64,000 nt of DNA from Ulva prolifera (taxonomy: Eukaryota > Chlorophyta > Ulvophyceae > Ulvales > Ulvaceae). Location of the stretch: the NCBI GenBank assembly GCA_023078555.1, contig CM041200.1, forward strand, positions 1,116,001-1,180,000, read 5' to 3'. Below the pieces are notes generated by a model that saw only the letters and a program-made list of their open reading frames with translations, ran no database searches and was not told the origin of the DNA. The position numbers and the translations under genes were made by a program. This document shows positions 25,778 to 37,300 of the stretch, piece after piece; position 1 is the stretch's first letter, and the number at the start of each line of letters is the position of its first letter.

Positions 25778-26127
25778 GCTGATTGGCTGCACGATTCCAA
25801 GGCGATGTGCACGAGCAGCGTGTACGCTGTGTCTGAGGCCTTCAATTGTTCGCTAAAATCACTCATCAAGCATGCAGGTCACTTCTGATGATCTCTGCTT
25901 TGTGTGTCTCTGGCCGAGGTTGCATCTCCTTCGCGTTGTGTCGAAGCTAGTGCGAAGCCGTGGGTGTGAATGTTGACTCGCGTCATGCGAACTCGTCACG
26001 GCTGCCGCTCAAGCGGACAGATATCTGAGCTATACGTGTGGTGTCTTCTGTAATAGCGGTATCGCCACTTTTGATCCTTGATGCTGTCCGTTGATCATCG
26101 ATGCACAGTCGCTGCGGAGCAAGCACC
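25778..26127. promoter_or_regulatory. Putative GlyRS promoter region
   Basis: Upstream sequence of GlyRS on the minus strand and of a doubtful plus-strand ORF at 26128. No motif can be named. Confidence 0.3.
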
Positions 26128-26460
26128 ATGGAGACCGCTTTGAAGCTTAAGATTGCCGACATTCTCGTTCAGGTCAAGGAGAGCAGTGTGCAGTTCCGCG
26201 AAGGGCAGCCATGACAAGGCACATGGGGCATGTCGCTAGATCTCAAGTCGGGCAGATTTTGCTTGCACGAGTACATAGATTCTGCAAACGAGGACACCGG
26301 CTCCCAGGCCGGCCGCCGAGTGAGTCATGACAATGCTTTTATTGCACTACGACAGCTAAAGCTGAAGACATTGCGAACGAAAGTATTGAAAGTTTGCAGT
26401 CGAATCTGCAGGAGGGACGAGCAGTAGCAATATCGTCCGTGCACAGCACACATCCTTATA
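26128..26460 (+). CDS. Unresolved short coding candidate
   Basis: An ATG at 26128 opens METALKLKIADILVQVKES and stops after 28 codons if unspliced. A second frame from ATG 26230 reads MSLDLKSGRFCLHEYIDSAN and reaches a GTGAGT donor at 26320; a TTTGCAG acceptor at 26398 would continue as SNLQEGRAVAISSVHSTH in phase. I could not join the two starts into one gene and recognise no family. It may be a real small gene or chance. Confidence 0.22.
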
Positions 26461-27019
26461 ATTACAAATGCGTACATCAGAAGGGCTTGGCTTCCTGTTG
26501 AGATCTCCCTACATATACTCTACTGCTTCGCTCGTGTTCGCCTCAAACGCGAAGATTCAAACCCATAGAGACAACTTGGCTCCTCTCGCACATTCAGGCG
26601 AGACACTCACCTTGGCAAGGCCTGGAGGCTGCAGATCGGTTTCGATGCTGCACATGGCCCTGGCCCTCGCCGTACACGTGGCAAGGGGCATCACGGCCGT
26701 GCAAGGTTGCTGTCAGCGTGCGTGGCTACAAGGGCTATTTGTCTTACCAGAGAACAGGATCGCTCTGGTAACGTCGTGCATATCCAGGGAAGCACTACAT
26801 AGTTTCCAACCAAACTTTCCGAGCTCGCTGGTGTGGGCAAGGTTGTTAAGACCTGTTGAGGAGCACTTGCACTGAACCCGCAATTCAAACGTCTCGTGTT
26901 TGACCCCGTCATCCGAATCCACTAGCCCGGTATGTACTAGGCATACTATCGTAACCGCAAGTGTTTATTGCTGATCTCCGCTGCCGCCTCGGGACGGCCC
27001 GGCAAATCCCGTTGGTCAG
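26461..27019. other. Intergenic region with minus-strand exon-like stretches
   Basis: On the minus strand, 26922-26751 reads DDGVKHETFELRVQC and ends at a GTAAGA donor. A second stretch near 26.65-26.61 kb reads CSIETDLQPPGLAK and ends at a GTGAGT donor. Neither has a convincing start or downstream partner. The sequence just before 27020 would hold the Tctex promoter. Confidence 0.3.
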
Positions 27020-27376
27020 ATGGCAGAGAACGATGCTGCCGTCGAAGGCGTGGCAGATGATGATGTCATTGATGACGCAGAGATCGATACAATGATCAGG
27101 GAAGCAATTGCTGGAGTCGTCCAGGACAACCAGTTCGTTCATGGGAAAATCAACGCATGGTCGTCCAACATTGTTGAAGGCTGTTTGAAGCGATTGGCGG
27201 CACTGCAAAAACCTTTCAAGTACGTCGTCACATGTAATTTGTCTCAAAAGGCAGGAGCAGGTCTTCACGCGGCAAGTTGTCAAAGATGGAATGATAAGAC
27301 TGATGGCAAGTTGACTGTTCCGTGGGAAAATGACTCTATGTTGATTCTCGTCACAGTTTACTGGTTAGCAATATGA
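27020..27376 (+). CDS. Dynein light chain, Tctex1/DYNLT type
   Basis: A single uninterrupted 118-codon frame from ATG 27020 to TGA. After an acidic N-terminus (MAENDAAVEGVADDDVIDD) come IREAIAGVV, KINAWSSNIVEGCLKRLA, the hallmark KPFKYVVTCNLSQKAGAG and TVPWENDSMLILVTVY. Length and motifs match Tctex1-type light chains, which dimerise and bind dynein intermediate chains in cytoplasmic, flagellar inner-arm or IFT dynein. The usual C-terminal 'VYGLAI' is VYWLAI here. Which dynein it serves cannot be told from sequence. It is convergent with TOP2, 89 bases apart. Confidence 0.93.
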   Translation: MAENDAAVEGVADDDVIDDAEIDTMIREAIAGVVQDNQFVHGKINAWSSNIVEGCLKRLAALQKPFKYVVTCNLSQKAGAGLHAASCQRWNDKTDGKLTVPWENDSMLILVTVYWLAI

Positions 27377-27388
27377 TATATACACTGT

Positions 27389-27405
27389 TTACAACAATTA
27401 TGTAA
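27389..27405. terminator. Interleaved UGUAA signals of the Tctex and TOP2 genes
   Basis: TGTAA on the plus strand at 27401-27405 is 24 bases after the Tctex stop. TGTAA on the minus strand at 27389-27393 is about 73 bases after the TOP2 stop. Cleavage downstream of each signal would give overlapping antisense 3' ends. Confidence 0.55.
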
Positions 27406-27465
27406 AACTGTTCTGTTCTGAATTCATCTCGCTGGCAATAATATCTATGCTACATGGGCCATCCT

Positions 27466-30400
27466 TTAAGCAAAGTCATCATCAGAGTCCTCTTGGTAGT
27501 CATCATCACTAGCTTCCTCATCCTCTTCTTCCTCAGAGTCTTCAATGACATATGTTTTCTTCCCTGTTCGTGCCCTGGCAGGCCTTGGTGGAGCAATTGC
27601 TACTGGAGCCTCATTTTCCTCTGAACTGGACGGCTCGTCTGAACCCTTGTGGAAGGGTGATGCTCGCATGCGCTGCATTTTTGCCTTGGGCGACATCTTT
27701 GGGGTTTCAGCACCATCAGAACCCTGCATTCAGAGTTTTTTTAATTTACCTCTTCAAATATGTCCACACAATTGAATAAGTCTGCCTGGGTCTGAAGCAG
27801 CCACCATGCACACTATCGTGGAAACAGCGCATGGCGATGAAGACTTTACGAGAAAAATGTCCAGGTCACACCGATGGATCGGCAATGCTGTCTGCATCAG
27901 AGTCTTCCAGCACCTTCTTTTGCGATTTCTTCTTCGATGTTGGTTTATCAGTGCTACAAGTCCCAACACCAGCGCCTTTTCGTTTCCCTGGAGCAGGCAA
28001 CTTCGCCACATTTGATGATGACTTTGCCTTGTCTGGCAATACAGCATCATTGGCAGCTGAGCTGGGTCCGGCCTGCATACAAGTCACACATCAATATACA
28101 CTGCACATTGAATTCCAGCATCGCTCAAATAATAAATACCCAAGAAGAAATACCCAAACCACACCTCTGATGATTGATTTGCCTTCGCAGCAGCAAACAA
28201 CGACGCAAGCTTTGGCTGTTTGGCTGCAGCTGCCGCTTTGGATGGCTTTGCATTTGATGCAGACTTTCCAGTTTCTGCGGGTTTCGCAGCAATCAACTTT
28301 GTAGCAGCAGCTTTCGCAGGTGGCTTGGCTGGCCTCGCTTTGGCTGCCGCACCCTTGGCAGCTACAAATAACAGCACCACGTTGTTACGGCAGCGTTTGC
28401 ATGCCAGGTTTCTGCTTGCAAGACAGGCCAAAGCACATACCCTTTGCTCGCTGCCGTCCTTGTGCCTTGTTCTGAGTGACCCGAAGCTCCTGTGCTGCTT
28501 TCTCCTCATCGACCAGCCAGGCATTGTATGAAGCCTCAAAGGAATCTAGATCGTCCTTCCATAGCTTCTCCTTTGTGGACGAACGCATACGCTCTACCTC
28601 TGCAAGTTTCTCCTCGCGTTCTGACTCCAAGGCTTGCACCTGTGCATGAAAGGACTCAGCAAATTCACAACTTTTGATCACCCCGCCACATGCATGCTGC
28701 AGACGAAACGAACGCCTGCACTTACTCTCAATCTGTTCGTTCACAGTACCTTCTCCTCCGTCAAACTGGAGATCGCCATGGAAAGGAGGTACTCATATGA
28801 TGCCCCCTGTGCCGGAGCATCTGCCTCTGCATCAGCCTCATCATCAGCTGGCGCCCCTGGCTTTGAAAGAGCATCATTCTTTGGCATGCGGTCAAAACCC
28901 ATGTCATCCAAGTCGCTCTCAATGGCCTTGCGCTTGCGTCCGCTTACAATCAATTCACCGTGGACAACAGCCAGAATGAATTTCACCTGGAACCACGTTG
29001 TGCAATGGCTTTCAAACTTCAAGAGCCAAACATAAAATTTGATCACCACGTTCCACCACTGAGACCAGCAAATGTCATCACACTTGATGAATTGATCTGA
29101 ATGATTTGTCACACCTTGTTGGAAATTCGCTGCAGCAGCAATTCAGCTTCTTTCAGCAGATGTTTCCGGCGGAGTTCGTAGTACTCAAGTCTGATGTTGT
29201 AAAAGTCTGCCAGGATGTGTTCAGGGGATGTGTACTTCTCAATCTGGCCGTCGGCGTTAAACAGCATCATATTGGACGTCGAGATTTTGCTTTGAAGCTT
29301 GAAGAAATTGGATACTCCTTTCTCTTGTGCTGTTCGTGCTCCTACATCTGTGAGCGTAACTGTGAAGTGCACTTCTGTATCTGTATGATGCTCCCTGCAC
29401 ACAATCCTCATCTCAAAATATCAATAGCGCAACAGCTGTATAACCAAGCATCCCAGTGCAGAAGATCCACACTTGAAGTCCGACACAAGGGCGGGGCCTT
29501 CGCCCTCGGCTGGCTTCACCAGGCTGTCAAGCCACTCCTTATAGTCCTGTGTCCACTTCCGGACAGGCAATTCTGTGACATCCAGATTGCCCTCCTCGTC
29601 CTATACGCACTGACGCTTTTGCAACAAATACTGTGTGACATTAGCTTTCAATCTCTGCGTTTGCCATGTTACAAAAGTTGTCCACCATAGTTATCTCACC
29701 TGTTGAATGATGCCGTTGACCTGGAAGCTTTTGCCAGTTGCATTACGAGGTGCTGGGATCTCGTAGATTTCACCATTGAAGTTGCGATACCATGGGAGCA
29801 TGTCTTCTATGGGCTCTCCGTCCAGCATCTTGCGAATGTTGTTCACAATGTCTAGGGGATTGTAGTTCGGGATGCTGGTTGACCAGCCAGTGCCAATGCC
29901 TTCTGCACCATTGATCAGCACCACGGGCAGAATCGGAAGGTACCTGTAGAACCAGCATAAGTACCATACTTTAAATGGGACCCGAACTTCTCTCACCATG
30001 GTATTTAGTCAACTGAATCTGGAACAGCAGTTTCACCAGGGTCCACAGCAATAGCCCGAGTACATATGGTACGCGCAAGTGAATGCTTCAGCAGCAACAT
30101 TCACTTGCTCACTGACAGCAGCGCACCACTTGGGCTCAATCCTCTGCCCCTCTTCTGCCTGATACTCCAGTAGAGCATCATCTGCTTCATTGAACATGTG
30201 GCGTGTCAATGGTGCTATCCTGGTGAAGATGTACCGTGCGCTGGCAGAGTCCTTGCCACCCTGAAGCCGCGTGCCAAACTGGCCAGATGGGTACAGCAAG
30301 TTGACATTGTTGCTTCCAACAAAGTCTTGGGCTAGCCCGACAATGGTCGATTGTAGGCTGGCCTCACCATGATGGTAAGCAGAGTGCTCGGCCACATAAC

Positions 30401-33400
30401 CAGACAGCTGTGCGACCTTCACACAATAGGCTTCTTGACGAGAGTTACAAACATGTAGACTGAGCATCAAGCCATGCCAGGCTTGACCAGATGCACACGT
30501 CTGATGTCACACCTTCACATCATTCTTCAGATTCCGCTTGAAACAAGCGAACAGAATTTTGCGCTGCCCGGGCTTAAGGCCATCAAGCATGCATGGAATC
30601 GAGCGTTCCAGGTCAGCGCGGCTGAAGAGAATGAGCTCGCGATGAACGAAATCAGAGTAACTGATCTCCTCTGCATCGTGATCCAGGTACGTTCCAGGAA
30701 CAAAATCCTTGAGCCAGATTTTGCGCTGCTCTACTTTCTTCTTTGAAAAAGCAAGCTCCAGGCTTGAGCCATCTTCATCGCCTTCAGGGCAGCGACTGTC
30801 TCGACATGACAACATACGTCACATTGCGGTGATTTGCTGCATCTGGTCACCACACAGCACAGCATCCACATGAGCATGCGGATTCAGTATTCTGCCCTTA
30901 CATTGCGATGCTCAGGACATGATATCCAAGGGTAAACCAGTGCCGCACCAGTCCACACAAATGTCTTTCGGTGAGAGGTAAGAGCAGCAAAGTACTCCTT
31001 AGCTTCCTTGCTGGTTGAAGTACCCAGACCTTTGTAGTACTTGATTTTCCAGCCTCGCAGGTTTCCGACTTGAACCTTCCAGTTCTCGTACTCTGGCAGC
31101 GTGTAGAATACTTTTTCCTGCTGCCCCTTGGTTGCCTGCAACAGTTGTAGCAGCGTTCACGACTTGTCCTCTAGCTGACTTGAGCACAATGCATTGAGGA
31201 GAGATGAATAATGGGCAAGAGTGAGCTGCAGGGCTGTGCATCCTGCCAGTCCATCTGCAGTCGTAGAGGAGACGACACCTTGACAATAGGGGTAATGAAC
31301 TCGACCAGGAAGCCAGGCACCTTCAGCAGCGAGGGGTAGAAATGGTGCAGGTAGTTCATGATGAGACCCTTGATGTGACTTCCATCCTGATCCTGATCCG
31401 TCATGATCATGACTTTACCGTACCGCAGTGCCTTTACATCGCTGTACTCCTTACCATGCTGGAGACCAATAATTTGCTTCAATGCTGTGATCTCAGCGTT
31501 CTTATTCACCTGGACAGCAGCGATGCATGTGAGCGTGATGGAAATCAAAGAAGACACTGTGTGTGGTGTGTGGTGTGTGGTGTGTGTGTGTGTGTGTGTG
31601 TCACATGTTTGCCATACATGTGATTGGCAGTTGGCATATCCAATCAACCTGACAAGGTGCATGCACCTGTAAAGGAAAAGGATCACCTGAGTAGTCGTGG
31701 CTTCACGGACATTGAGGAGTTTGCCACGAAGGGGGAACACGCCATAATTGTCCCTGCCGACAACACTGAGGCCGCTGATGGCCAGAGTCTTGGCAGAGTC
31801 TCCCTCTGTCAGTATGAGAGTGCACTTCTCAGAGCCACGTCCACCAGCATTGTTGGCATCATCAAGCTTGGGGATGCCTGCGTTTCACATCTTCACCTTG
31901 TACTATACCCACAGCCAAACAAATGCATCAATATGCTGATCACCGCACAGTTTTTACCACAACTTCATCTTTAGGTGCTCAGTGAGGATTCCATACCTGT
32001 GACGCGTGAACGTTTTGCACCGTCTGTCTTCTTGAGCTGGTTTGTCTGCTTGAAGTTGGCCAAAGCCAGCACGCTCTCGCTGACTCCGATCTTGCCGACA
32101 TTGTCCATGAACTTGGTGCTTAGCTCACACTTGGATCCAAAGCTTGAGGCTTTGAGGGTCAGCGTTTCTTTGGTCTGTACGAATAACACGCGGTTGGTGC
32201 CTGAGTACTTGCACAGGCAACCCAGGCAGCAACACTCTACCAGGAAGTGCATCAGCGATGAGATTCGCATCAGATTTATCATCATCTAAGCACGCATGTG
32301 AACACCTGAGAATCGAAGGCTGGGTTCTCGACTTGACAATTCACGAAGATCCAAAGGTGGTTCTTGACCATGAACTCCTTCACTTTAGCGTTCTTGTTCT
32401 TCTTGTTGATTGTCTCAACAAGGTGCCTGTGCACACAAGGCAACACTCAACATGCAGGCAGGGAACTGCAGCTGCATATTGGTCTCGCACACCCATGGAA
32501 AGTGCTCAAGTAATACTTGCATGTACACAAACCCACCAGAGGCTGCTTGGGAGGCCTTGATAGGGCAGTGATCAAGGAAACCAAAGATCGCACTTGCACA
32601 CTTGATCCATGATGAGTTTGACATGAGTACCTCCCTTCAAAGTGCAGATAGAATTGACAAAGCTGACCTACATCCGGTTTGTTTCTGAGGTGTTCCACTC
32701 TACCAGGAAGTATCACCATGTGCATGAAAGAAGCATATGGCTGCAAGCACATGCATTTACCCACATTCAGCACCGAAGCAAATCATGGGCAAGAAGCAAA
32801 CCTGCTGGAATTGTCCATCTGTAGGGCTGATCACAACTTCCCATCGTTGGCCATTCTTCTCATAGACTCGTGCAGCACCAGTGTCCTTCGGACCTAGATA
32901 CAGATTGACGTAGTCCTGGAAAGTTTTTATTGGCAGACGCTGCCCATTGTAGTAAACCTTAACAGAGCTTCCCAAAACTCCTGCCAGATCATATGTGCGT
33001 TTGCGCATCAGTGCGATAGTGTCCCCCTCCATTCCAGCCATGCCAAACTTGACAAAATCTGGCGTGAACTGAACACTAGTCCAATTGTCCTTAGCCTTGC
33101 ATGCTGTGATCTTGGGTTTGCTCTTATCTGACATGTTATTTGTGAAAGTCTGTTTGTAACGTTTCTCTCGAGATCCATCACAGGTCTCGATGATGAATTC
33201 GGTGGAGAAGATGTTGGCCAGCTTGGCACCGTAACCGTTGCGGCCACCGGTTACCTGTGTGCAAATTACGGATATACTCCCTGAATTGATTGTGGCACAG
33301 TTCAAGGAACTTGAACGGGTCACTGCGCACCTTCTTCTGATCGTCTTCGTAGTTGGAGCTCGTGAGCAAGTGACCAAAGATGAGCTCAGGAACGTAGACC

Positions 33401-33961
33401 CCCTCTTTCTTGTGCATTTCTACAGGGACCCCAGAGCCATTGTTCCAGACTGTGATCGCTCCCGTGGTCTGTAGCATGCGCGAAGTTGGTCCGGCACAAG
33501 CTGAACGACGCCCAGAACACAAACTAACAACGTCCGCACATGGCATCAGCGTCAGCCAGTCAACACCCATGTCACAAAACACAGCCCGCAGAGAGTCCTG
33601 ATTGCAGCACACAGTTGCATGTGTGAAGCGTGTGAGGGCAAGAAAGCCCGAAGTGAAGGGCTCGGACCTCGTCTACATCGACTCGGAGGGTGTCCATTGT
33701 TGGATCACGCACTTTGTTGTCGGCAGCGTTGACGAGAATTTCGTCAAATATCTTATAGAGGCCAGGGACAAAGCTCACGGGCTTCGACACCATCGCTTCG
33801 CCGTCATGGACCCAGAGCGTCTGCTGCTGGTGCTCGATGCTGCCGATGTATGTGTCTGGGCGGAGCAGAATATGCTCTAATTGAGTCTTCTTCTGATAAA
33901 CGTCCTCTACTGCTCTATTATCTCGGTTCTGAGCCGTTGATGGGCCGAGTACCTGTGCCAT
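27466..33961 (-). CDS. TOP2: DNA topoisomerase II (type IIA, eukaryotic)
   Basis: TOP2 passes one duplex through another using ATP. From ATG 33961 ([15 protein letters not shown]) the GHKL ATPase domain has [60 protein letters not shown] and [18 protein letters not shown]. The TOPRIM domain near 31.4 kb has [20 protein letters not shown]. The DNA-gate exon near 30.2 kb has [13 protein letters not shown], with the active-site Tyr codon at 30231-30233. [20 protein letters not shown] follows near 29.9 kb. The C-terminal 600 residues are low complexity: Ala/Lys/Pro-rich, then an acidic end with [15 protein letters not shown], typical of nuclear TOP2 tails. Roughly 18 exons are implied. Possible in-frame sequence upstream of 33961 lacks an ATG and starts at an acceptor-like site, so an upstream exon cannot be excluded. 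Confidence 0.95.
31557..31602. repeat. GT microsatellite in a TOP2 intron
   Basis: On the plus strand a (GTGTGTG)n-type tract grades into pure GT dinucleotides just before TCACATG. It lies in an intron between the TOPRIM exon and the exon upstream of it. Confidence 0.85.
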
Positions 33962-34384
33962 TGTGACACAAACACTTCTCAGACACCTGACACCAACGAC
34001 GACCAGAGCACCTTTGCCTGATGCGATGGCCCTGTAGAGGAACAAAGTGTGTTATGCTTCGGCGCTGGCTCAAAGTTTACATGAAGAGGCAGATGGGCCT
34101 ACATGTTGCAACGACCGATTCAAATCCTCTCTCTGGCATGCATGCTGGGAATGCGAAGGGGTGCGTCGCCCTGCGCCACTTGCAGTATGCCAGGCATTCG
34201 TGACGCGTACGCGCTGCACAAATGCGTATTGCTGTTGTTACAGTCTCACTGCGGTCAGATTAAATTCATGACGACTTCAAGCATTACGCGTCATTTCAAT
34301 ATCATTGTGTTCGCAGTCCGACACTGCTTTCGGACGTCTCCGGCCAACATACTCGTGCAGCGACTCCCAACTTGACAAGCACGA
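33962..34384. promoter_or_regulatory. Divergent promoter region between TOP2 and limit dextrinase
   Basis: This 423-base stretch lies between two outward-facing starts. No coding evidence and no named promoter motif were seen. Confidence 0.4.
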
Positions 34385-37300
34385 ATGCAAGTGGCACGTG
34401 CGTCCACAATCAAGCCTCTTGCTGGTCAGCAGCGCTTGTTGCTGCGAAACCGCCTTGGCAACATTGGTGTCGCCACGACCAGACCGCTGTGCACAGCGCC
34501 CAGCAGCAAGTCTAGAAATGACGTGTCCCGTCGTGCGTCGAGCACGGATGCCACCGATCCAACGGAAGATCTTTGTCGAGTTCTGAGGGTGCATTATGTC
34601 CGTCCGGACGGCAAGGCGGCAGGATTTGGGCTGCATGTGTGGGGACCAGGCGCCATTCATGAGACAGCATGGGAGGCACCACTGTCGTCCACCGGGTGCT
34701 TACCGTCCCACATCACATCCGTGCCGTCCTCTGCCGTTTCCATTAGTGATCAAGCGGCCATAAAAGTCTGGAGCAGTGCTCAGATTGATGATTGTCTGGC
34801 GCATGAGCCTTCAATGTGACATTCAAGCGAAGACCGCATATGCCACACCATCTCTGAAGATGGCAAAGACTGCCTCCTGCTGCCCGCTGGCAGGACAGGA
34901 TGACTGGCTGTGGTTTGACTTTACTTTCGAAGTCAGTTTTGCTACTTCATCTCTTCAAGCACCCATGCAAATGCATCGGCCACAGATTCAGGATACATCG
35001 GGCCCTAAGGAGCACTACGACCGGGTGCCTGTATACCGCACCAAGGGCGTACCTCTTGCAGGCAGGTCAGCTCCGGCTGCTTCTGGGACGTGCCCTTGAA
35101 GGCCGCGGGGCCGGCCGAGGTCGGGTTCATCGTCCACCTCGGCGACGACAAGACGGCAGGCGGGGCCATGATCACCGTGCCCGAGGCACAGCGGGAGATC
35201 TGGCTCGTGAATGGGGGTCACACCCCACTCCGCAGCGAGAAGGAGGCGACTCTGCAGGCCATTGGGTCACTTGCAAACGCAAGCGCACACTGGTACGCCT
35301 CCGCCTGCCCGGCCGTGAGAGCCCTGCGCGGTCTTGGTGTGCTCTCGCAGACTCCACATCACACATCGTGACCGTCTGAGCTTGCCCGCTCTCCGTGCGA
35401 ACCAGGGTGACACTTGCAACTCTCGCACTGTGCCACGCGCCATGATGAGCATGCCTACTCTCGCCCTGGGGCTGATATGCATGCACATTCTGCGGCATGC
35501 TGCAGGGTGACGCGCGACACAGTGCTATGGCGAATCAGAGTAGAGAAAGCTGGCGTGGCGAGCCGGACGTTCCAGTGCCATGCGAGCACCGATGCCGCGC
35601 TCGCCGTCGCCGAGGCCGGGGTCGAGGGCGGCGACACCATGCTGCAGGCACTGCCGATCGCGGCCCCGGCCGAGGACGAGGCCGTGCAGGTAGCGTGGGA
35701 GCGCTTCCCGCACCTGCGTGGCTGCACCGCGCTGCGGCTCACGGAGCCGCCGTCGGACGCAGAGCTCGCTGCGCTGGTGCAGTCACAGCTGTGCATGTGT
35801 GCCGTGGACGATGGCGTGGTGAACAGCGCCACCGGCATGCAGATCCAAGGCGTTCTGGACACAGAGTGCGCTCATGCCGTCCTAGACGCACTGTGCAGCC
35901 GCATGATAGCATGACTTGGCAGCTTGCTGCTGTGCGCCGTCGAGCGCCCCATGGCGCACGCTGACGCTTGCCGCAACCCCATAGGCACATGGCCGGGGCA
36001 GGATCGTCGATGAGCATCTGCATGCCGTGATGATGCCAATGCTAGTCTCGGCTGACGCACGCTGACCGCCAGGGTGGGGCATGGTGTGGGAGCGTGGTCG
36101 GCAGGCGGAGGAGCGGTGTTCGGCCTGCATGCAGGTTTTGCTATGATGGGCCGCTTGGAGACGTGGACGGCGAGGTGACGGTGTGGGCGCCGACGGCGCA
36201 ATCGGTCGAACTACTGCATTACGACAGGGCGGAGGGCGGTGAGGGCACTGCAGTCGCCATGCAGCGCGGCGCCTGTGGCCAGTGGTCCTGCCCGCGGCCT
36301 GCGGATTGGGACAAGCACTACTACCGCTTCCAGTGCGCAGCTCTGCTCATGCACTTTGGAATGAGTCATCACTGTGTCGAGGTGACTGGACTGCGGGAGC
36401 TTGTAAGAGCTCGAGTGCACAGGCGGCTGATGCGCGCCTCGGTGCTGCGTGTCCAGCAGCGGCAGAGGTGCGTGACTGCTGGTGCGGGGTGCAGGCTGAA
36501 GGTGTTCCACTACAGCACGCAGCGCGTCGAGTTGCTGACCGCGACAGACCCGTACTCGCGGGGCCTCACGGCAGACGGCGGGCGGTCGATGTTTGTGGAC
36601 CTGCAGCAGGACGCGACCCTCATGCCGCCTGGCTGGCTGGAGCATGCCTCCCCTGCCGCCGCAGGTGCTTCACTGCGTAGCCTGTCACCCCCATGTGCTG
36701 CCCCTCCCCCCTGCGTTGTAGCTTTGAGACCTTAGCGCAGCTGACGTGAGCTGTCAGCGCGTTCCACTGGGCATGCGTGCGACGCACGCACGAATTGAAA
36801 CCAGCGTTGATGGAGTCGAGCACCCTTTGTGTGAGGGCAGATATGCGGTGAGAGATCAGGGCGGGCGCGGTGCAGACGTGAAAGACACGTCGTGCTACGA
36901 GCTGCACGTGCGGGACTTCAGCGCGGCAGACGAGGTGGTGCCGCCAGCGCTGCGGGGCAAGTATGCCGCCTTTGACGAGGACTGCACAGGGGGCCCAACA
37001 CTGGGGCAGCGCCACCTGCGGCAGCTGGCAGAGGCCGGCCTCACTCACGTCCACCTCCTGCCGACATACGACTTCGGGTCGGTGCCCGAGCGGGAGGCGG
37101 ACCAGCTGGCTGTGTCCGACGACCTCTCGCAGTATGCCCCAGGTGCGCCCTAGACCCCACCAGCACGCCCGCCTGCTGATGCCGCCTGATGCAGCATGGC
37201 ACCGCACCACCCGTGCGTTGGGCCTGCTCATGTGTGGTGCCACATGTAGAGCAGGCAAATGTGGGTGATGCCTGTGTTGATTGACGTGGGTGGAAACACA

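Noticed and set aside
33962-34045. In-frame extension upstream of the TOP2 Met
   Set aside because: It has no ATG and starts at an acceptor-like CTCTACAG, so it may be an exon edge rather than a longer N-terminus.
34100-34140. TTCAAATCC resembling a tRNA T-loop
   Set aside because: No matching acceptor, D or anticodon stems could be built around it.
35414-36201. Several long open frames on both strands over the limit dextrinase exons
   Set aside because: They are GC-rich shadow frames; the frame with RDTVLWRI and MQIQGVLD matches the enzyme family and the others match nothing.
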